Shown here: piece after piece, positions 26,235 to 35,569 of the stretch | How the letters are laid out: every line of letters starts with the position of its first letter | Numbering within the stretch: the stretch's first letter is position 1 | The notes under the pieces: model-generated | Told to the model about the DNA's origin: nothing | The model's database searches: none | The model's input: only the letters and a program-made list of their open reading frames with translations | Source: Photobacterium sp. GJ3 | Lineage (GTDB): Bacteria; Pseudomonadota; Gammaproteobacteria; Enterobacterales; Vibrionaceae | Direction of reading: 5' to 3' | NCBI RefSeq assembly: GCF_018199995.1 | Contig: NZ_CP073579.1 | Location: 310,001 to 374,000 of the forward strand | Length of the DNA stretch: 64,000 nucleotides | Position numbers and translations under genes: made by a program

Positions 26235-27143
26235 ATGAACTATCTTTTGGCATTCATGGTTCCGGTGCTCTGGGGCAGCACTTATGCTGCGGTCGGGTTA
26301 TTTTTGCAAGATATGTCACCTTACTGGGTCGCGGTATTCCGAGCGTTGCCAGCCGGATTGGTGTTATTGCTGATTCGCCCGAAATTGCCGCCATTGAGCT
26401 GGCAGCGTATGACGTTGCTGAGTTTCTGCAATATTGCCGCATTTTTCGTCTTGCTGTTTATTGCGGCATACCGCTTGCCAGGATCGGTTGCGGGGACACT
26501 TGGTGCAACCATGCCCCTTCAGATGATGCTGCTGCAATGGCTGGGCGAGGGCAAAAGGCCGGATCCTATTGCTGTGGTATTGGCTGTGCTGGGCTTGATA
26601 GGGGTTGGTTTATTACTCAATCCATCAGCAGATCTGGATCCAATCGGGACAGTCGCAGCTTTAGCGGGGACAGCACTGGTCGCGCAGTCAGCACTTTGGA
26701 TGAAACGCTGGACTGTCAGCGACGCACTGGGGTTCACGGCCTGGCAGCTCGTTTTAGGTGGCTTCATGCTGGTCCCTTTTGCCTGGATGGTTGCCGGGGC
26801 ACCGGCGGCAATCACGATGCATGAAGTCCCGGGACTGCTGTGGCTTGTGCTGTTAAACACTGCATTTGGTTATTGGGCATGGGTTCGCTCAGTCAACACG
26901 CTTGGCCCGAATGTGATGTCGATGCTTTCTCTGGTCAATCCGGTGACAGCCGTGATTTTGGGAATTGGTCTGGTTGGCGAAAGCCTTGGCATTCTGCAGT
27001 GGGTGGGTATAGGTTTAATTTTACTGGCTCTGTTATTGATGAAAAAAACAGCAAAGCGGGGACAGACATCACACGCGGGAAAACCGAAAGTAAAAGGAGT
27101 TCAGATCCATGAGCAAAGCAAAAATACTGTTTCTGTCCGGTAG
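26235..27143 (+). CDS. EamA (DMT) family exporter
   Basis: A 302-residue protein with ten hydrophobic segments and two EamA repeats. Start FMVPVLWGSTYAAVGLFLQDMSPYWVAVFRALPAGL and the second-half LLNTAFGYWAWVRSVNTLGPNVMSMLSLVNPVTAVILG are typical. Members export amino acids, metabolites or drugs; the marR partner suggests a toxic organic compound (inference). Its 3' end overlaps the next gene by 35 bp. Confidence 0.9.
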   Translation: MNYLLAFMVPVLWGSTYAAVGLFLQDMSPYWVAVFRALPAGLVLLLIRPKLPPLSWQRMTLLSFCNIAAFFVLLFIAAYRLPGSVAGTLGATMPLQMMLLQWLGEGKRPDPIAVVLAVLGLIGVGLLLNPSADLDPIGTVAALAGTALVAQSALWMKRWTVSDALGFTAWQLVLGGFMLVPFAWMVAGAPAAITMHEVPGLLWLVLLNTAFGYWAWVRSVNTLGPNVMSMLSLVNPVTAVILGIGLVGESLGILQWVGIGLILLALLLMKKTAKRGQTSHAGKPKVKGVQIHEQSKNTVSVR

Positions 27144-27678
27144 CTGCCGAAAGCAATCCCTGAATAAACAACTGGCACACTATGCGTCGGGTGTTGCAGC
27201 TGAACTTGGCGCAGAGGTGACCTATATCGATCTGGCGGATTACCCGATGCCGCTTTACAACGGGGATCTGGAATCGGCTGAAGGAATCCCGGACAATGCC
27301 CGGGCATTAAGAGACATTTTTGTTCAACATCAGGGGGTTTGTATTGCCTCACCTGAGTACAATTCAAGTTTTTCGCCACTGCTGAAAAATACACTGGACT
27401 GGATTTCCCGTCCGGATGGGGAGGTGCCCGGGTTGGTTGCGTATCAGGGGAAATCAGCCTACTTGCTGAGCACTTCTCCCGGCCGGCTTGGAGGATTGCG
27501 AGGACTCACCATGTTGCGCATGGTACTGGGCAATATCGGTGTGCTTGTGATGCCAGATCAACTGGCGATTCCAGCCGGAAATCAGGCGTTTGATGCTCAG
27601 GGGGCGCTCACTGATCCACAACAGGCAGAAACTTTACAGGTGCAGATGAAACGCTTTATTGCACATTTGTCTCGCTGA
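27109..27678 (+). CDS. NADPH-dependent FMN reductase
   Basis: A 189-residue flavodoxin-like protein. The phosphate-binding loop is LSGSCRKQSLNKQLAHYA, followed by ADYPMPLYNGDLE and ASPEYNSSFSPLLKNTLDWISR, the canonical S-P-E-Y-N-x-S motif of chromate reductase / azoreductase-like FMN reductases. The ATG has an AGGAG site inside the 3' end of the EamA gene, so translation is probably coupled. In a MarR-controlled unit this suggests detoxification of quinone or nitro compounds. Confidence 0.9.
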   Translation: MSKAKILFLSGSCRKQSLNKQLAHYASGVAAELGAEVTYIDLADYPMPLYNGDLESAEGIPDNARALRDIFVQHQGVCIASPEYNSSFSPLLKNTLDWISRPDGEVPGLVAYQGKSAYLLSTSPGRLGGLRGLTMLRMVLGNIGVLVMPDQLAIPAGNQAFDAQGALTDPQQAETLQVQMKRFIAHLSR

Positions 27679-27685
27679 TCCCGTC

Positions 27686-27707
27686 AAAAAGCGGTTACGG
27701 CCGCTTT
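27686..27707 (-). terminator. terminator-like hairpin, minus strand
   Basis: AAAGCGG and CCGCTTT pair around a short loop, with a T-run on the minus strand. It would end the def-like gene. Confidence 0.6.
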
Positions 27708-27709
27708 CG

Positions 27710-28225
27710 CTAGTTTAAACGGATTCGACGCTGATATTCAGACTCAGTGGCATAATCCAGTGGGTCAGCCCGGTCCAGAAAAACAATCCCGTTCAGATGA
27801 TCCAGTTCATGCTGAAAAATGCGTGCGATAAATCCGGTCATTTCACACTGAATTTTCTCGCCGTTGAGCTGTTCATAGCTGACCCGAATATGCGTGGACC
27901 GCGGTACCAGTGCGCGGATGCCCGGAATGCTCAGGCAGCCTTCCCAGCCTTTTTCCATTGTGTCGCTCAACCGTTCAATCGACGGGTTCAGCATCAGAGT
28001 GGGGGTCATGAACGGGGCATTGGGATAGCGTGCGTTTGGTGCCGAGGCCACAATAAAAGCGCTGACAGATTCACTGACCTGAGGGGCTGCAATCCCGACG
28101 CCCTGGTGTCGTAACATCAGTTGCTCCAGTTCGGCAAAGAAAGGCCCATAGGATTGCCATTGTGAAGTGCTCAGTGTTTTGGCTTGCTGACGTAAGACCG
28201 GGTTGCCTAATTGTGCAATTTTCAT
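27710..28225 (-). CDS. def: peptide deformylase
   Basis: A 171-residue peptide deformylase that removes formyl groups from nascent proteins. All three motifs are present: GVGIAAPQ, EGCLSIPG and the metal-binding QHELDHLNG. The ligands are Cys and the two His. The protein lacks the basic C-terminal helix of E. coli Def and stands alone, without fmt, so it is probably a secondary deformylase. The ATG follows AGGAGG. Confidence 0.93.
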   Translation of the reverse strand: MKIAQLGNPVLRQQAKTLSTSQWQSYGPFFAELEQLMLRHQGVGIAAPQVSESVSAFIVASAPNARYPNAPFMTPTLMLNPSIERLSDTMEKGWEGCLSIPGIRALVPRSTHIRVSYEQLNGEKIQCEMTGFIARIFQHELDHLNGIVFLDRADPLDYATESEYQRRIRLN

Positions 28226-28360
28226 CCTTGCCTCCTGAGACGTGCTTTAGTGCGTTATAACGCTTGTCGCCATCTGCTGCAACCTTTTGCGCTCAGAGCG
28301 CATTCAGCAACTATGCTTATGGGACAAATTCGCACGTGAAACAATTGGATGGAGCCTGAA

Positions 28361-28645
28361 ATGGACAGAAAAGCTTTTGTTGAAAAACTCAATGCTCAAA
28401 TGAAAGAACTCAATGCAGAAATTGACAAGCTGGAAGCGAAAGCGCAGCAATCCAGTGCGGAAATGAAAGAAAAATACCGGGACGAAATTAGCCATCTGAA
28501 GCAAAAGAAAACCGAAGCAAATCAGAAACTGGAAGAAGTGAAACACGCGAGTGAAGAGGCCTGGGAGGAACTGCGCCAAGGGGCTGAAGAAGCATTCACT
28601 TCAATGAAAAAGGCGTTTCAGTCGGCTTGGAATAAATTTAAATAA
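28361..28645 (+). CDS. small coiled-coil protein, cytoplasmic
   Basis: A 94-residue, highly charged and helical protein: KLNAQMKELNAEIDKLEAKAQQ and HLKQKKTEANQKLEEVKHASEEAWEELRQG give continuous heptads. The end EEAFTSMKKAFQSAWNKFK closely resembles the end of the exported protein at 35570 (GAWEHVKSGFSDAYDNLSHAW). I see no signal peptide. No function can be assigned. An in-frame upstream ATG is at 28349, but ATG 28361 fits better. Confidence 0.75.
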   Translation: MDRKAFVEKLNAQMKELNAEIDKLEAKAQQSSAEMKEKYRDEISHLKQKKTEANQKLEEVKHASEEAWEELRQGAEEAFTSMKKAFQSAWNKFK

Positions 28646-28702
28646 ACCTCAAAAGTACCCAAGCAATCAGAGATTACTTGGGGGGCTGATTTCAGATGCA
28701 GA

Positions 28703-29146
28703 TCAGCCCATTTTCTTCAGTGCGACGGCATTCATGCAGTATCTTAAGCCACTGGGCGCCGGGCCGTCCGGAAAAACGTGCCCTAAGTGTGCATCACACA
28801 CCGAACATGTGGTTTCGATACGCTGCATGCCGTGGGACGTATCCAGATGGTAGTGAATCGCATTGGGTGTCACGGGCTGTGTAAATGAAGGCCAGCCTGA
28901 GCCAGAGTCGAATTTTTCACTGGCATCGAACAGCATGTTGTCACAACAGATGCAGGCATATTCACCAGGTTCAAACAATTCGCACATGTCAGATCCAAAA
29001 GGGCGTTCTGTGCCTTTCTGACGCGTGACATAATAGGCATCCTCGCTTAATTGCTGGCGCCATTCAGCATCACTTTTCTCCACCCGGCGTGTTGGTTCCG
29101 GGTTTTCACTGGCTGCATATTTCAGAACGGTTTCCCATGTCAGCAT
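28703..29146 (-). CDS. msrB: peptide-methionine (R)-S-oxide reductase MsrB
   Basis: A 147-residue enzyme that reduces methionine-R-sulfoxide. It shows the zinc sites CICC and CSVC, FDSGSGWPSFTQP, and the catalytic Cys in GLRYCMNAVAL. ATG 29146 follows GGAGGT at good spacing; the frame extends to 29158. It is divergent from trhO. Confidence 0.95.
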   Translation of the reverse strand: MLTWETVLKYAASENPEPTRRVEKSDAEWRQQLSEDAYYVTRQKGTERPFGSDMCELFEPGEYACICCDNMLFDASEKFDSGSGWPSFTQPVTPNAIHYHLDTSHGMQRIETTCSVCDAHLGHVFPDGPAPSGLRYCMNAVALKKMG

Positions 29147-29391
29147 AAAGACCTCCAAGATTTGGGTACTGTCTATAGATAGAGTGCAGGTGAGGGAATT
29201 TCAAGCGGGTTGCATTGATATTCTGCTTTAGATTAGACCAGCGATGAAAAGAAATATTAACCATGTTATTTATAAGTGTTTATAAGCGAAAGTCTTGGTT
29301 ATAATGCCGCGCTTTACGACAGGCTGCGCTTTGCTGCCTGATTGAACACAATGCTCTGGATTTACGATCCAGCCCGCACTGAGGAAAAACG

Positions 29392-30372
29392 ATGTCCCAA
29401 TACGTTGTCTGCGCACTGTACAAATTTGTTACACTGGAAAATTTTGAAGCGCTGCGCCAGCCTTTGCAGCAGTTGATGGAAGAAAAAGAAATTCGAGGCA
29501 CCCTGCTGCTGGCGAAAGAAGGTATCAATGGCACGGTTGCAGCCAAGCGTGAAAATATTGATGCGCTGCTGGCCTGGTTCCGGAAAGATGAGCGTCTGGC
29601 AGATATCGTCTATAAAGAATCGTTTGATGAAAACCAGCCGTTCAACCGCTCCAAGGTGAAACTGAAAAAAGAGATCGTCACCATGGGAGTAGAAGGCATC
29701 GACCCCCGTCATGTGGTGGGCTCCTATGTGAAACCGAAGGACTGGAATGCGCTGATCTCTGATCCTGAGGTGTTCGTCGTGGATACCCGAAACGACTATG
29801 AGATTGAAGTCGGGACTTTCAAACATGCGGTCAATCCGAAAACAGAAACATTCCGTGAATTCCCGGATTACGTGAAAGAAGAAATGGATCCGGCCAAGCA
29901 CAAAAAAGTTGCGATGTTCTGTACCGGTGGTATTCGTTGCGAAAAATCAACAGCTTACCTGAAAGAGCAGGGGTTTGAAGAAGTGTACCATCTGGAAGGT
30001 GGCATTCTGAAATATCTGGAAGAAGTACCGGCAGAAGACAGTCTGTGGGAAGGTGAGTGCTATGTCTTTGATGGCCGAGTCACGGTGAATCACGCGCTTG
30101 AAAAAGGTAATTACGCGCTGTGTAATGCTTGCCGCCTGCCAATTACCGAGCAAGATATGCAGAGTGAACGCTTCGAGAAAGGTGTCAGCTGTCCGAAATG
30201 TTTTGAGAAGCATACGGATGAGCAAAAAGCGCGTTTCCGTGAGCGTGAGAAGCAGGTTCAGCTTGCTGAAACCCGAGGTGAGCAGCACGTTGGTGGTGAT
30301 GCAAAAACGATCATCGAAGCACGTCGTCAGGAAAAACTGGCCCGTAAAAAACAGCAGCGTGAGCAGCGTTAA
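29392..30372 (+). CDS. trhO: tRNA uridine(34) hydroxylase TrhO (YceA family)
   Basis: A 326-residue protein with N-terminal acylphosphatase-like domain ([14 protein letters not shown]), a rhodanese domain with active Cys in [16 protein letters not shown], and a C-terminal cysteine-rich region ([18 protein letters not shown]). TrhO makes 5-hydroxyuridine at position 34 of some tRNAs with O2. The basic tail ([16 protein letters not shown]) is typical. Ends at a strong terminator. Confidence 0.95.
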   Translation: MSQYVVCALYKFVTLENFEALRQPLQQLMEEKEIRGTLLLAKEGINGTVAAKRENIDALLAWFRKDERLADIVYKESFDENQPFNRSKVKLKKEIVTMGVEGIDPRHVVGSYVKPKDWNALISDPEVFVVDTRNDYEIEVGTFKHAVNPKTETFREFPDYVKEEMDPAKHKKVAMFCTGGIRCEKSTAYLKEQGFEEVYHLEGGILKYLEEVPAEDSLWEGECYVFDGRVTVNHALEKGNYALCNACRLPITEQDMQSERFEKGVSCPKCFEKHTDEQKARFREREKQVQLAETRGEQHVGGDAKTIIEARRQEKLARKKQQREQR

Positions 30373-30400
30373 TCGCACTTTTCTCTGCTAAACGTCAGTA

Positions 30401-30437
30401 ATCCCTGGTTTTTACAACGAAAACCGGGGATTTTTTG
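30401..30437 (+). terminator. Rho-independent terminator
   Basis: ATCCCTGGTTTT pairs with AAAACCGGGGAT, followed by a T-run, just after trhO. Confidence 0.9.
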
Positions 30438-30526
30438 TTTGTGTGAAATTTCCTTCTCTCTGTTTGAAACCAATCAAGGGTGTGACAGGTCAAACTCTTT
30501 ACACGGATAAATTGGAGAGGCGGGCG

Positions 30527-31081
30527 ATGGAGACCATAGGATTCGGGGGAAGCTGTCACTGGTGCACGGAAGCGATTTTCCGTTCATTATCCGGTGTTTG
30601 TGAAGTCGAACAGGGCTGGCTTGCCGCTCAGGGCCACGCGGAATTATCTGAAGGGATTCTGCTGCGTTTTGATCCGGCACGGATTGATTTGTTCACGCTG
30701 ATTCAAATTCATTTATACACCCATAGCTGTACGTCTAATCACGCATTACGACACCGGTATCGTTCCGCAGTTTATGCGTTCAGTCCGGATCAGCAACATG
30801 CCTCTCAATTGTGCCTGAAAGCCCTTCAGGCTGAATTCGAACAACCAATTTTGACCCAGGCGCTGAGATTCGACACCTTTGAGCCTTCCCGTGAGGAAAT
30901 TCAGAACTACTTTTACCGAAATCCGGAGCGGCCTTTTTGCCAGATGCGGATCAGTCCGAAACTCGGTATCTTGCTGAATCAGTTCAGTGAACGGATTGAT
31001 GAGAAGAAAAGACCGCTGATTGAGCAAAGCGTGCCACAGGCCGTTGAAGCACAAAGGAAAGCGCCGACGCGGACACTGTGA
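30527..31081 (+). CDS. MsrA-like peptide-methionine sulfoxide reductase
   Basis: A 184-residue protein of the MsrA fold. The active-site motif is FGGSCHWCTEAIF instead of the usual GCFWCxE, with the first Cys in the catalytic position. RYRSAVYAF and PFCQMRISPKL match later conserved segments. The changed motif and short length suggest a divergent paralogue. Start METIGFGG at 30527 is chosen over an open frame from 30443 that lies over the terminator. Confidence 0.8.
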   Translation: METIGFGGSCHWCTEAIFRSLSGVCEVEQGWLAAQGHAELSEGILLRFDPARIDLFTLIQIHLYTHSCTSNHALRHRYRSAVYAFSPDQQHASQLCLKALQAEFEQPILTQALRFDTFEPSREEIQNYFYRNPERPFCQMRISPKLGILLNQFSERIDEKKRPLIEQSVPQAVEAQRKAPTRTL

Positions 31082-31147
31082 CTGAGCGTTCTGAGATGGG
31101 TTAAGTCACCGCTATCGTAACGGATGAAGTGTTGAAAAAAACGATTG

Positions 31148-31172
31148 ACCTCAGGTTAACCTGAGGTTTTAT
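31148..31172 (+). terminator. perfect palindrome with T-tail
   Basis: ACCTCAGGTTAACCTGAGGT (31148-31167) is a perfect 20-base palindrome followed by TTTAT. It may be the terminator for the MsrA-like gene or an operator before the NAT gene. Confidence 0.6.
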
Positions 31173-31208
31173 CTTAGCGCCATCGCATACTTTCTGAAGG
31201 CTGAAACG

Positions 31209-32039
31209 ATGGACAAATATATACAAGCGTACCTGCAATCTCTTGATCTGGCTGAACCTCAGCATTCTCTGACGTGGGTTCAGTCCCTGCAAACGGCTCA
31301 TCTGGCACGTTATCCGTTTTCAAGTGTGAATGTCATCCTGAGCCGTGATTTGAGCCTGGAACCGGAAGCCTTGTTTGACCGGCTGGTGTCAGAACGCAGT
31401 GGTGGTTACTGTTTCGAACATAATAAAGTCATTTTTCTGGCGCTGAAACATCTGGGCTTTGAAGTTCGCCCTCTGATTGGCAGGGTGATGCTGAATGGCA
31501 ATCCGGACAATGGACGCTCTCATCGCCTGACCTTACTTCAGTTGGACGGAAAACAGTATCTGATCGATGGCGGATTCGGGGTCATGACCCCGCGTCGTAT
31601 TATCGCGCTGGAAACTGGGGAAGCACAAGATTCACTTCGCTATGCGTATCATGTCGAGCCGGATGGCCGGGGCGGGTTCATGGTGATTGCCCGTCATGAT
31701 GAGACGGCTCAGACTTTGTACCGGTTCGATTTTGCCGAATATGTGGAATCGGACTGCCAGATTGCACATTTCTACAGCGCTCAGTCGCCTGATGCGGCTT
31801 TTGTGAATCATCTGGTTGTTTCCAGAATTGTGGCTGAACGCAGAATGCTGATCCGTAATCTGACCTATTTTGAATACGATGACCAGCATCTTTCAGACAA
31901 ATCCGTGGCCATTGAAGACAGCACAATGCTGTATCAATTGCTGAAAACGCAATTCAAATTGGCGGTGACAGAGCAGGAGGCCGCACACCTGTTTGCGCAT
32001 CAGACCGCGAAGCTTCGCCAGATGCAGACGAACGGATGA
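31209..32039 (+). CDS. arylamine N-acetyltransferase
   Basis: A 276-residue NAT enzyme. The triad is visible: Cys in RSGGYCFEHN, His in NGRSHRLTLL, Asp in LIDGGFG. PFSSVNV is the conserved early motif (P-F-x-x-x-x). It transfers acetyl from acetyl-CoA to arylamines or hydrazines in the cytoplasm. It is 127 bp downstream of the MsrA-like gene. Confidence 0.93.
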   Translation: MDKYIQAYLQSLDLAEPQHSLTWVQSLQTAHLARYPFSSVNVILSRDLSLEPEALFDRLVSERSGGYCFEHNKVIFLALKHLGFEVRPLIGRVMLNGNPDNGRSHRLTLLQLDGKQYLIDGGFGVMTPRRIIALETGEAQDSLRYAYHVEPDGRGGFMVIARHDETAQTLYRFDFAEYVESDCQIAHFYSAQSPDAAFVNHLVVSRIVAERRMLIRNLTYFEYDDQHLSDKSVAIEDSTMLYQLLKTQFKLAVTEQEAAHLFAHQTAKLRQMQTNG

Positions 32040-32138
32040 ACCTGATATCCCGGGCTTTTTTCTATCAGATTTATGTTTGCTTTACCGGAATGTTCGTTTA
32101 TAAAAGGAGTTTGCCCTTTTTAAATGTCGGGAGGCACA

Positions 32139-32795
32139 ATGGCTGCAATTCTTTATTATGTCCACGATCCGATGTGCAGTTGGTGCTGGGGATATCAGCC
32201 CGCATTCGCACGGTTGAAAGCCAAATTGCCGGAAACGATTGAAGTGCGTTCTGTACTTGGCGGGTTGGCCCCGGACAGTGATCAGCCGATGCCAGAAGAG
32301 ATGCAGCAAATGCTGCAACTCACCTGGAAGCGTATTGAAGGTCAGTTGGGCACCACGTTCAATCATGATTTCTGGGCGACATGCCGTCCGCGTCGTTCAA
32401 CGTATCCGGCTTGCAGAGCCGTGCTGGCGGCTGAATGTCAGGGGCAGGGGGATGCCATGACGGCTGCGTTGCAAAAGGCTTATTATCTTCGCGCCATGAA
32501 TCCTTCCGATACGGAAACGCATTGTTTGCTCGCCGGTGAACTGAATTTAGATACGGATCGATTTGCACGGGATCTGGCCAGTCCGGCGGTGCAGGCGCTA
32601 CTGGAAGACAATCTGGCGTTCACCGCTGCTCTGGGTGTTTCTGGCTTTCCTTCTCTGGTGTTAGAGATCAACGGGCAGCGATGGCCAATCGCTGTGGCTT
32701 ACCGTAATGAGCTGACGACCTTGAATGATATTCAGGACAAGATGAACTGGGCAAATACGAAAGAGAAATTCAGCCGGTTATTTTTCCGTTCATAA
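32139..32795 (+). CDS. DsbA family thioredoxin-fold protein
   Basis: A 218-residue protein with an all-helical insertion in a thioredoxin fold. The N-terminal motif DPMCSWCWGYQPAF has C-x-x-C and the tail has ALGVSGFPSLVLEINGQ with cis-Pro. There is no signal peptide, so it is a cytoplasmic FrnE-like or 2-hydroxychromene-isomerase-like member. ATG 32139 has GGGAGG; ATG 32124 is also in frame. Confidence 0.88.
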   Translation: MAAILYYVHDPMCSWCWGYQPAFARLKAKLPETIEVRSVLGGLAPDSDQPMPEEMQQMLQLTWKRIEGQLGTTFNHDFWATCRPRRSTYPACRAVLAAECQGQGDAMTAALQKAYYLRAMNPSDTETHCLLAGELNLDTDRFARDLASPAVQALLEDNLAFTAALGVSGFPSLVLEINGQRWPIAVAYRNELTTLNDIQDKMNWANTKEKFSRLFFRS

Positions 32796-32803
32796 TTGAA
32801 CCG

Positions 32804-32821
32804 CCGGGGGATTGCCCCCGG
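32804..32821. terminator. terminator-like hairpin
   Basis: CCGGGGGATTGCCCCCGG forms a stem between convergent genes. T-tract is weak on either side. Confidence 0.45.
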
Positions 32822-32861
32822 TCTTCAACATTTCAGTCTTATCTGACGGTCTTGAATGAAG

Positions 32862-33839
32862 TCAGAACCGATACGCCAGCCCGATGCTGTACAGGCTTTG
32901 ATTTTCATCGTAAAAATCAATATTTGACGACAACGTGTCATATCCGGCCCGGGCAATCGCACTGACGTTCTGCCATTGGAACGGAGCCAGATAAATCAGG
33001 GTGATCGAGACGCCATACCGATTGTCTTCACGCACCTGCTGAAAGATTGGATGACGTTCGTCGTAATCGATTCTGGCGCCACTCGCACCCAGCATGAAGA
33101 TGTAGCGGTGATAGCGTTGCTTCGCCGTCAGTTCCGCGCCATATCGCTGATTTGCGAGCGCTCCTCCTTGTGCGTCATCCCCTAAATAATGCAGTTGCCA
33201 GTCCAGGCTAAAATCCCGGCTGAAGGGCAGCGTCTGGCTGAGGGCTGCATAGTACAAGTCCCCTTCGCGTTTCAGAGCACTTTGTGCCTCGGTGTCGTAG
33301 CCTGCGCCACTGCGTTCATCGTCAATCCGGCGCTTACCACCGGCCAGTTCGAGCGAAACCTGACTGCCTGCAATGTTGTCATAGTCGAAGACAAAGCCGC
33401 GAATGGTGCGTTTCGTTTCCTGGCGGGGGGAGCCCGTTTGAAACGGGTCATCCCAGACTTCATTTTCAAAGAACCCGGGAATGAAGCCGAGACCAATGGC
33501 CGAACCATCATGCAGAGATTGAGTCACCCCCGCTTGCAGATAAAAGCTGCTGGCCATGCCGCCGAGCGCAGATTTAAAGTAAAGTGCAGTCGAAGGGGAC
33601 AGTCCCAATTGTAAATTCCACATGGGGACCGGCAGTGTTTTTTCTTCATCTTTCCCGGGATCATTCAGCGAATTGAGCACTGAAGATTGCTCGGTACTGA
33701 GTTTGGAGTCATTTTTAAACCAGCCGAGATTGATGCTGACATCCCCGGAAAGACCCGGTTTGACCGTTTGCTGGGCTGACACAGAAAAAGCAGACAGCGC
33801 TGTCAAAGTAAGCGCTGTCTGACGAAGAATACGATGCAT
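32862..33839 (-). CDS. DUF2860 outer-membrane beta-barrel protein
   Basis: A 325-residue protein with a signal peptide ending SVSAQQ. The body alternates polar and hydrophobic residues as beta strands and ends YSIGLAYRF, with the terminal Phe needed for outer-membrane insertion. LGFIPGFFENEVWDDPFQTG and RYGVSITLIYLAPF recall DUF2860 proteins of vibrios. Role unknown; possibly a porin-like protein. It lies 22 bp downstream of the GNAT-nitrilase gene on the same strand. Confidence 0.82.
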   Translation of the reverse strand: MHRILRQTALTLTALSAFSVSAQQTVKPGLSGDVSINLGWFKNDSKLSTEQSSVLNSLNDPGKDEEKTLPVPMWNLQLGLSPSTALYFKSALGGMASSFYLQAGVTQSLHDGSAIGLGFIPGFFENEVWDDPFQTGSPRQETKRTIRGFVFDYDNIAGSQVSLELAGGKRRIDDERSGAGYDTEAQSALKREGDLYYAALSQTLPFSRDFSLDWQLHYLGDDAQGGALANQRYGAELTAKQRYHRYIFMLGASGARIDYDERHPIFQQVREDNRYGVSITLIYLAPFQWQNVSAIARAGYDTLSSNIDFYDENQSLYSIGLAYRF

Positions 33840-33861
33840 GTTGCTGTCCTTTGCAAAGGGG

Positions 33862-35406
33862 TTAATGTTTCTTTTTCTTGGGCTTTTTAGGCTTCATTTT
33901 GTAAAGGTCAAGCCGACGATGCTTTAGATTAGTGACTGAGCCCTGGTTATGCAACAGTTTCAGTTTTGATAAATCCACATCCGCAAAAATGATCATCTCC
34001 GTGTTGGCATTGGCCTCCGTAATAATGGCGTCATGCGGAAAATAAACGTCTGAGGGTGAAAAAACTGCCGACTGGGCATATTGAATGTCGACGTTATCAA
34101 CCCGGGGTAAATTACCCACACTGCCTCCCAGGGCGACGTAACATTCGTTTTCGATCGCACGGGCTTGGGCACAGATGCGCACGCGCAGATAGCCGTTTTT
34201 GGTATCCGTCCAGAAAGGAACAAACAGAATCTGAACCCCTTCGTCGGCCAGTAACCGGCCTAATTCCGGGAATTCAACATCGTAACAAATCAGGATCCCA
34301 ATTCGGCCTGCATCGGTTTCGAAGACTTTGACCTTATCGCCGCCGTCGATCACCCAGTCCCGGACTTCGTGGGGTGTAATGTGAATCTTGTACTGCTCGT
34401 CAATGTCACCATCGCGGTGGAGCAGGTAAGACACATTGTAGAGCTTGTCGTCTTTCAGATAGGGCATGCTGCCCGCAATGATATTGATGTTATAGGTTAC
34501 GGCCAGTTGCGAAAAACGATGCCGGATTTCATCCGTAAACTGACTCAGGTAGCGAATGGCTTCCACTGAGTCTTTGTCGCGCGCCAGACCCATGAGCGGC
34601 GCATTAAAAAATTCCGGAAATAAAGCAAAGTCAGACTGATATTTCGACAGCGAAGAGACAAAGAACTCAGCCTGATTCATCAGATCTTCTACCGAAACGA
34701 CCCGGCGCATGTGCCATTGGATGATCCCCAGGCGGATCAGCGTTTTTTCGGTCTGATGCACGGACAAATCTTCTTCATAAAAGATATTGTCCCATTCGAG
34801 CAGGGTGGCATAGCCTTTCGATTTTGCGTCTTCAGGCAGATATCGGTTCATCAGGCGTTTGACGTCAAAGTCATTCGATAGTTGAAATGAAAGAATCGGA
34901 TCGTGAATCTCCCGTCGTTTCACCTTGGCAATGTACTCGGAGACGGGCATCTCGGACGCATACTTGTGATAGCCGGGAATGCGCCCGCCTGCCAGAATCG
35001 CCTTCAGATTATTCGCCCGGCACAGCTCTTTTCGTGCTTCATAGAGGCGTCTGCCCAGTCGTAAGCCGCGGTAGTCCGGATGAACAAAGACGTCCAGACC
35101 ATACAGGGCATCTCCGTTCGGATTGTGGCAGGCCACCTGATTGCTGTCCACGATATCCAGATAGGTGTGATTCAGAGAATATCGGTTATAGCTCACTTGA
35201 ATGGTCAGGGCCGCTGCGATAATTTTTCCTTTGTCTTCGATACAAATCTGGCCATCCGGGAAATTGTTAATTAATCCCATGATGGTTGACTTGGGCCAGG
35301 CACCGCCGACATCCGGAAATACCAGATCCTCCAGTGCGGCGAGTTGTTTGTAGTCTGACGGTTCGATGGTGCGCAAATTCAGTAAGGTTGTGTTATTTTC
35401 TTCCAT
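33862..35406 (-). CDS. fused GNAT acetyltransferase / carbon-nitrogen hydrolase
   Basis: A 514-residue two-domain protein. Residues 1-205 form a GNAT domain (YGLDVFVHPDYRGLRLGRRLYEARKELC). Residues 220-500 form a nitrilase domain with Glu in FALFPEFFNAP, Lys in EQYKIHITPHE and Cys in ILICYDVEFPELGRLL. This fusion is a known family but its substrate is not fixed. The C-terminal tail (MKPKKPKKKKH) is strongly basic. It is upstream of the DUF2860 gene and probably in one operon. Confidence 0.93.
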   Translation of the reverse strand: MEENNTTLLNLRTIEPSDYKQLAALEDLVFPDVGGAWPKSTIMGLINNFPDGQICIEDKGKIIAAALTIQVSYNRYSLNHTYLDIVDSNQVACHNPNGDALYGLDVFVHPDYRGLRLGRRLYEARKELCRANNLKAILAGGRIPGYHKYASEMPVSEYIAKVKRREIHDPILSFQLSNDFDVKRLMNRYLPEDAKSKGYATLLEWDNIFYEEDLSVHQTEKTLIRLGIIQWHMRRVVSVEDLMNQAEFFVSSLSKYQSDFALFPEFFNAPLMGLARDKDSVEAIRYLSQFTDEIRHRFSQLAVTYNINIIAGSMPYLKDDKLYNVSYLLHRDGDIDEQYKIHITPHEVRDWVIDGGDKVKVFETDAGRIGILICYDVEFPELGRLLADEGVQILFVPFWTDTKNGYLRVRICAQARAIENECYVALGGSVGNLPRVDNVDIQYAQSAVFSPSDVYFPHDAIITEANANTEMIIFADVDLSKLKLLHNQGSVTNLKHRRLDLYKMKPKKPKKKKH

Positions 35407-35569
35407 AACTAATTGTTTTTCATTGTTGAAGACATTGGTATCAAGTATGGAACATCCGCACTGAATCGCCAGTCAGGGGCAATGTTGACATTGTTTGAAC
35501 ACAGTGTGATTGAATGTCAGCCATATTTAGATGCGGATGCTTCATGATCAATCCAGACTTGGAGGAACT

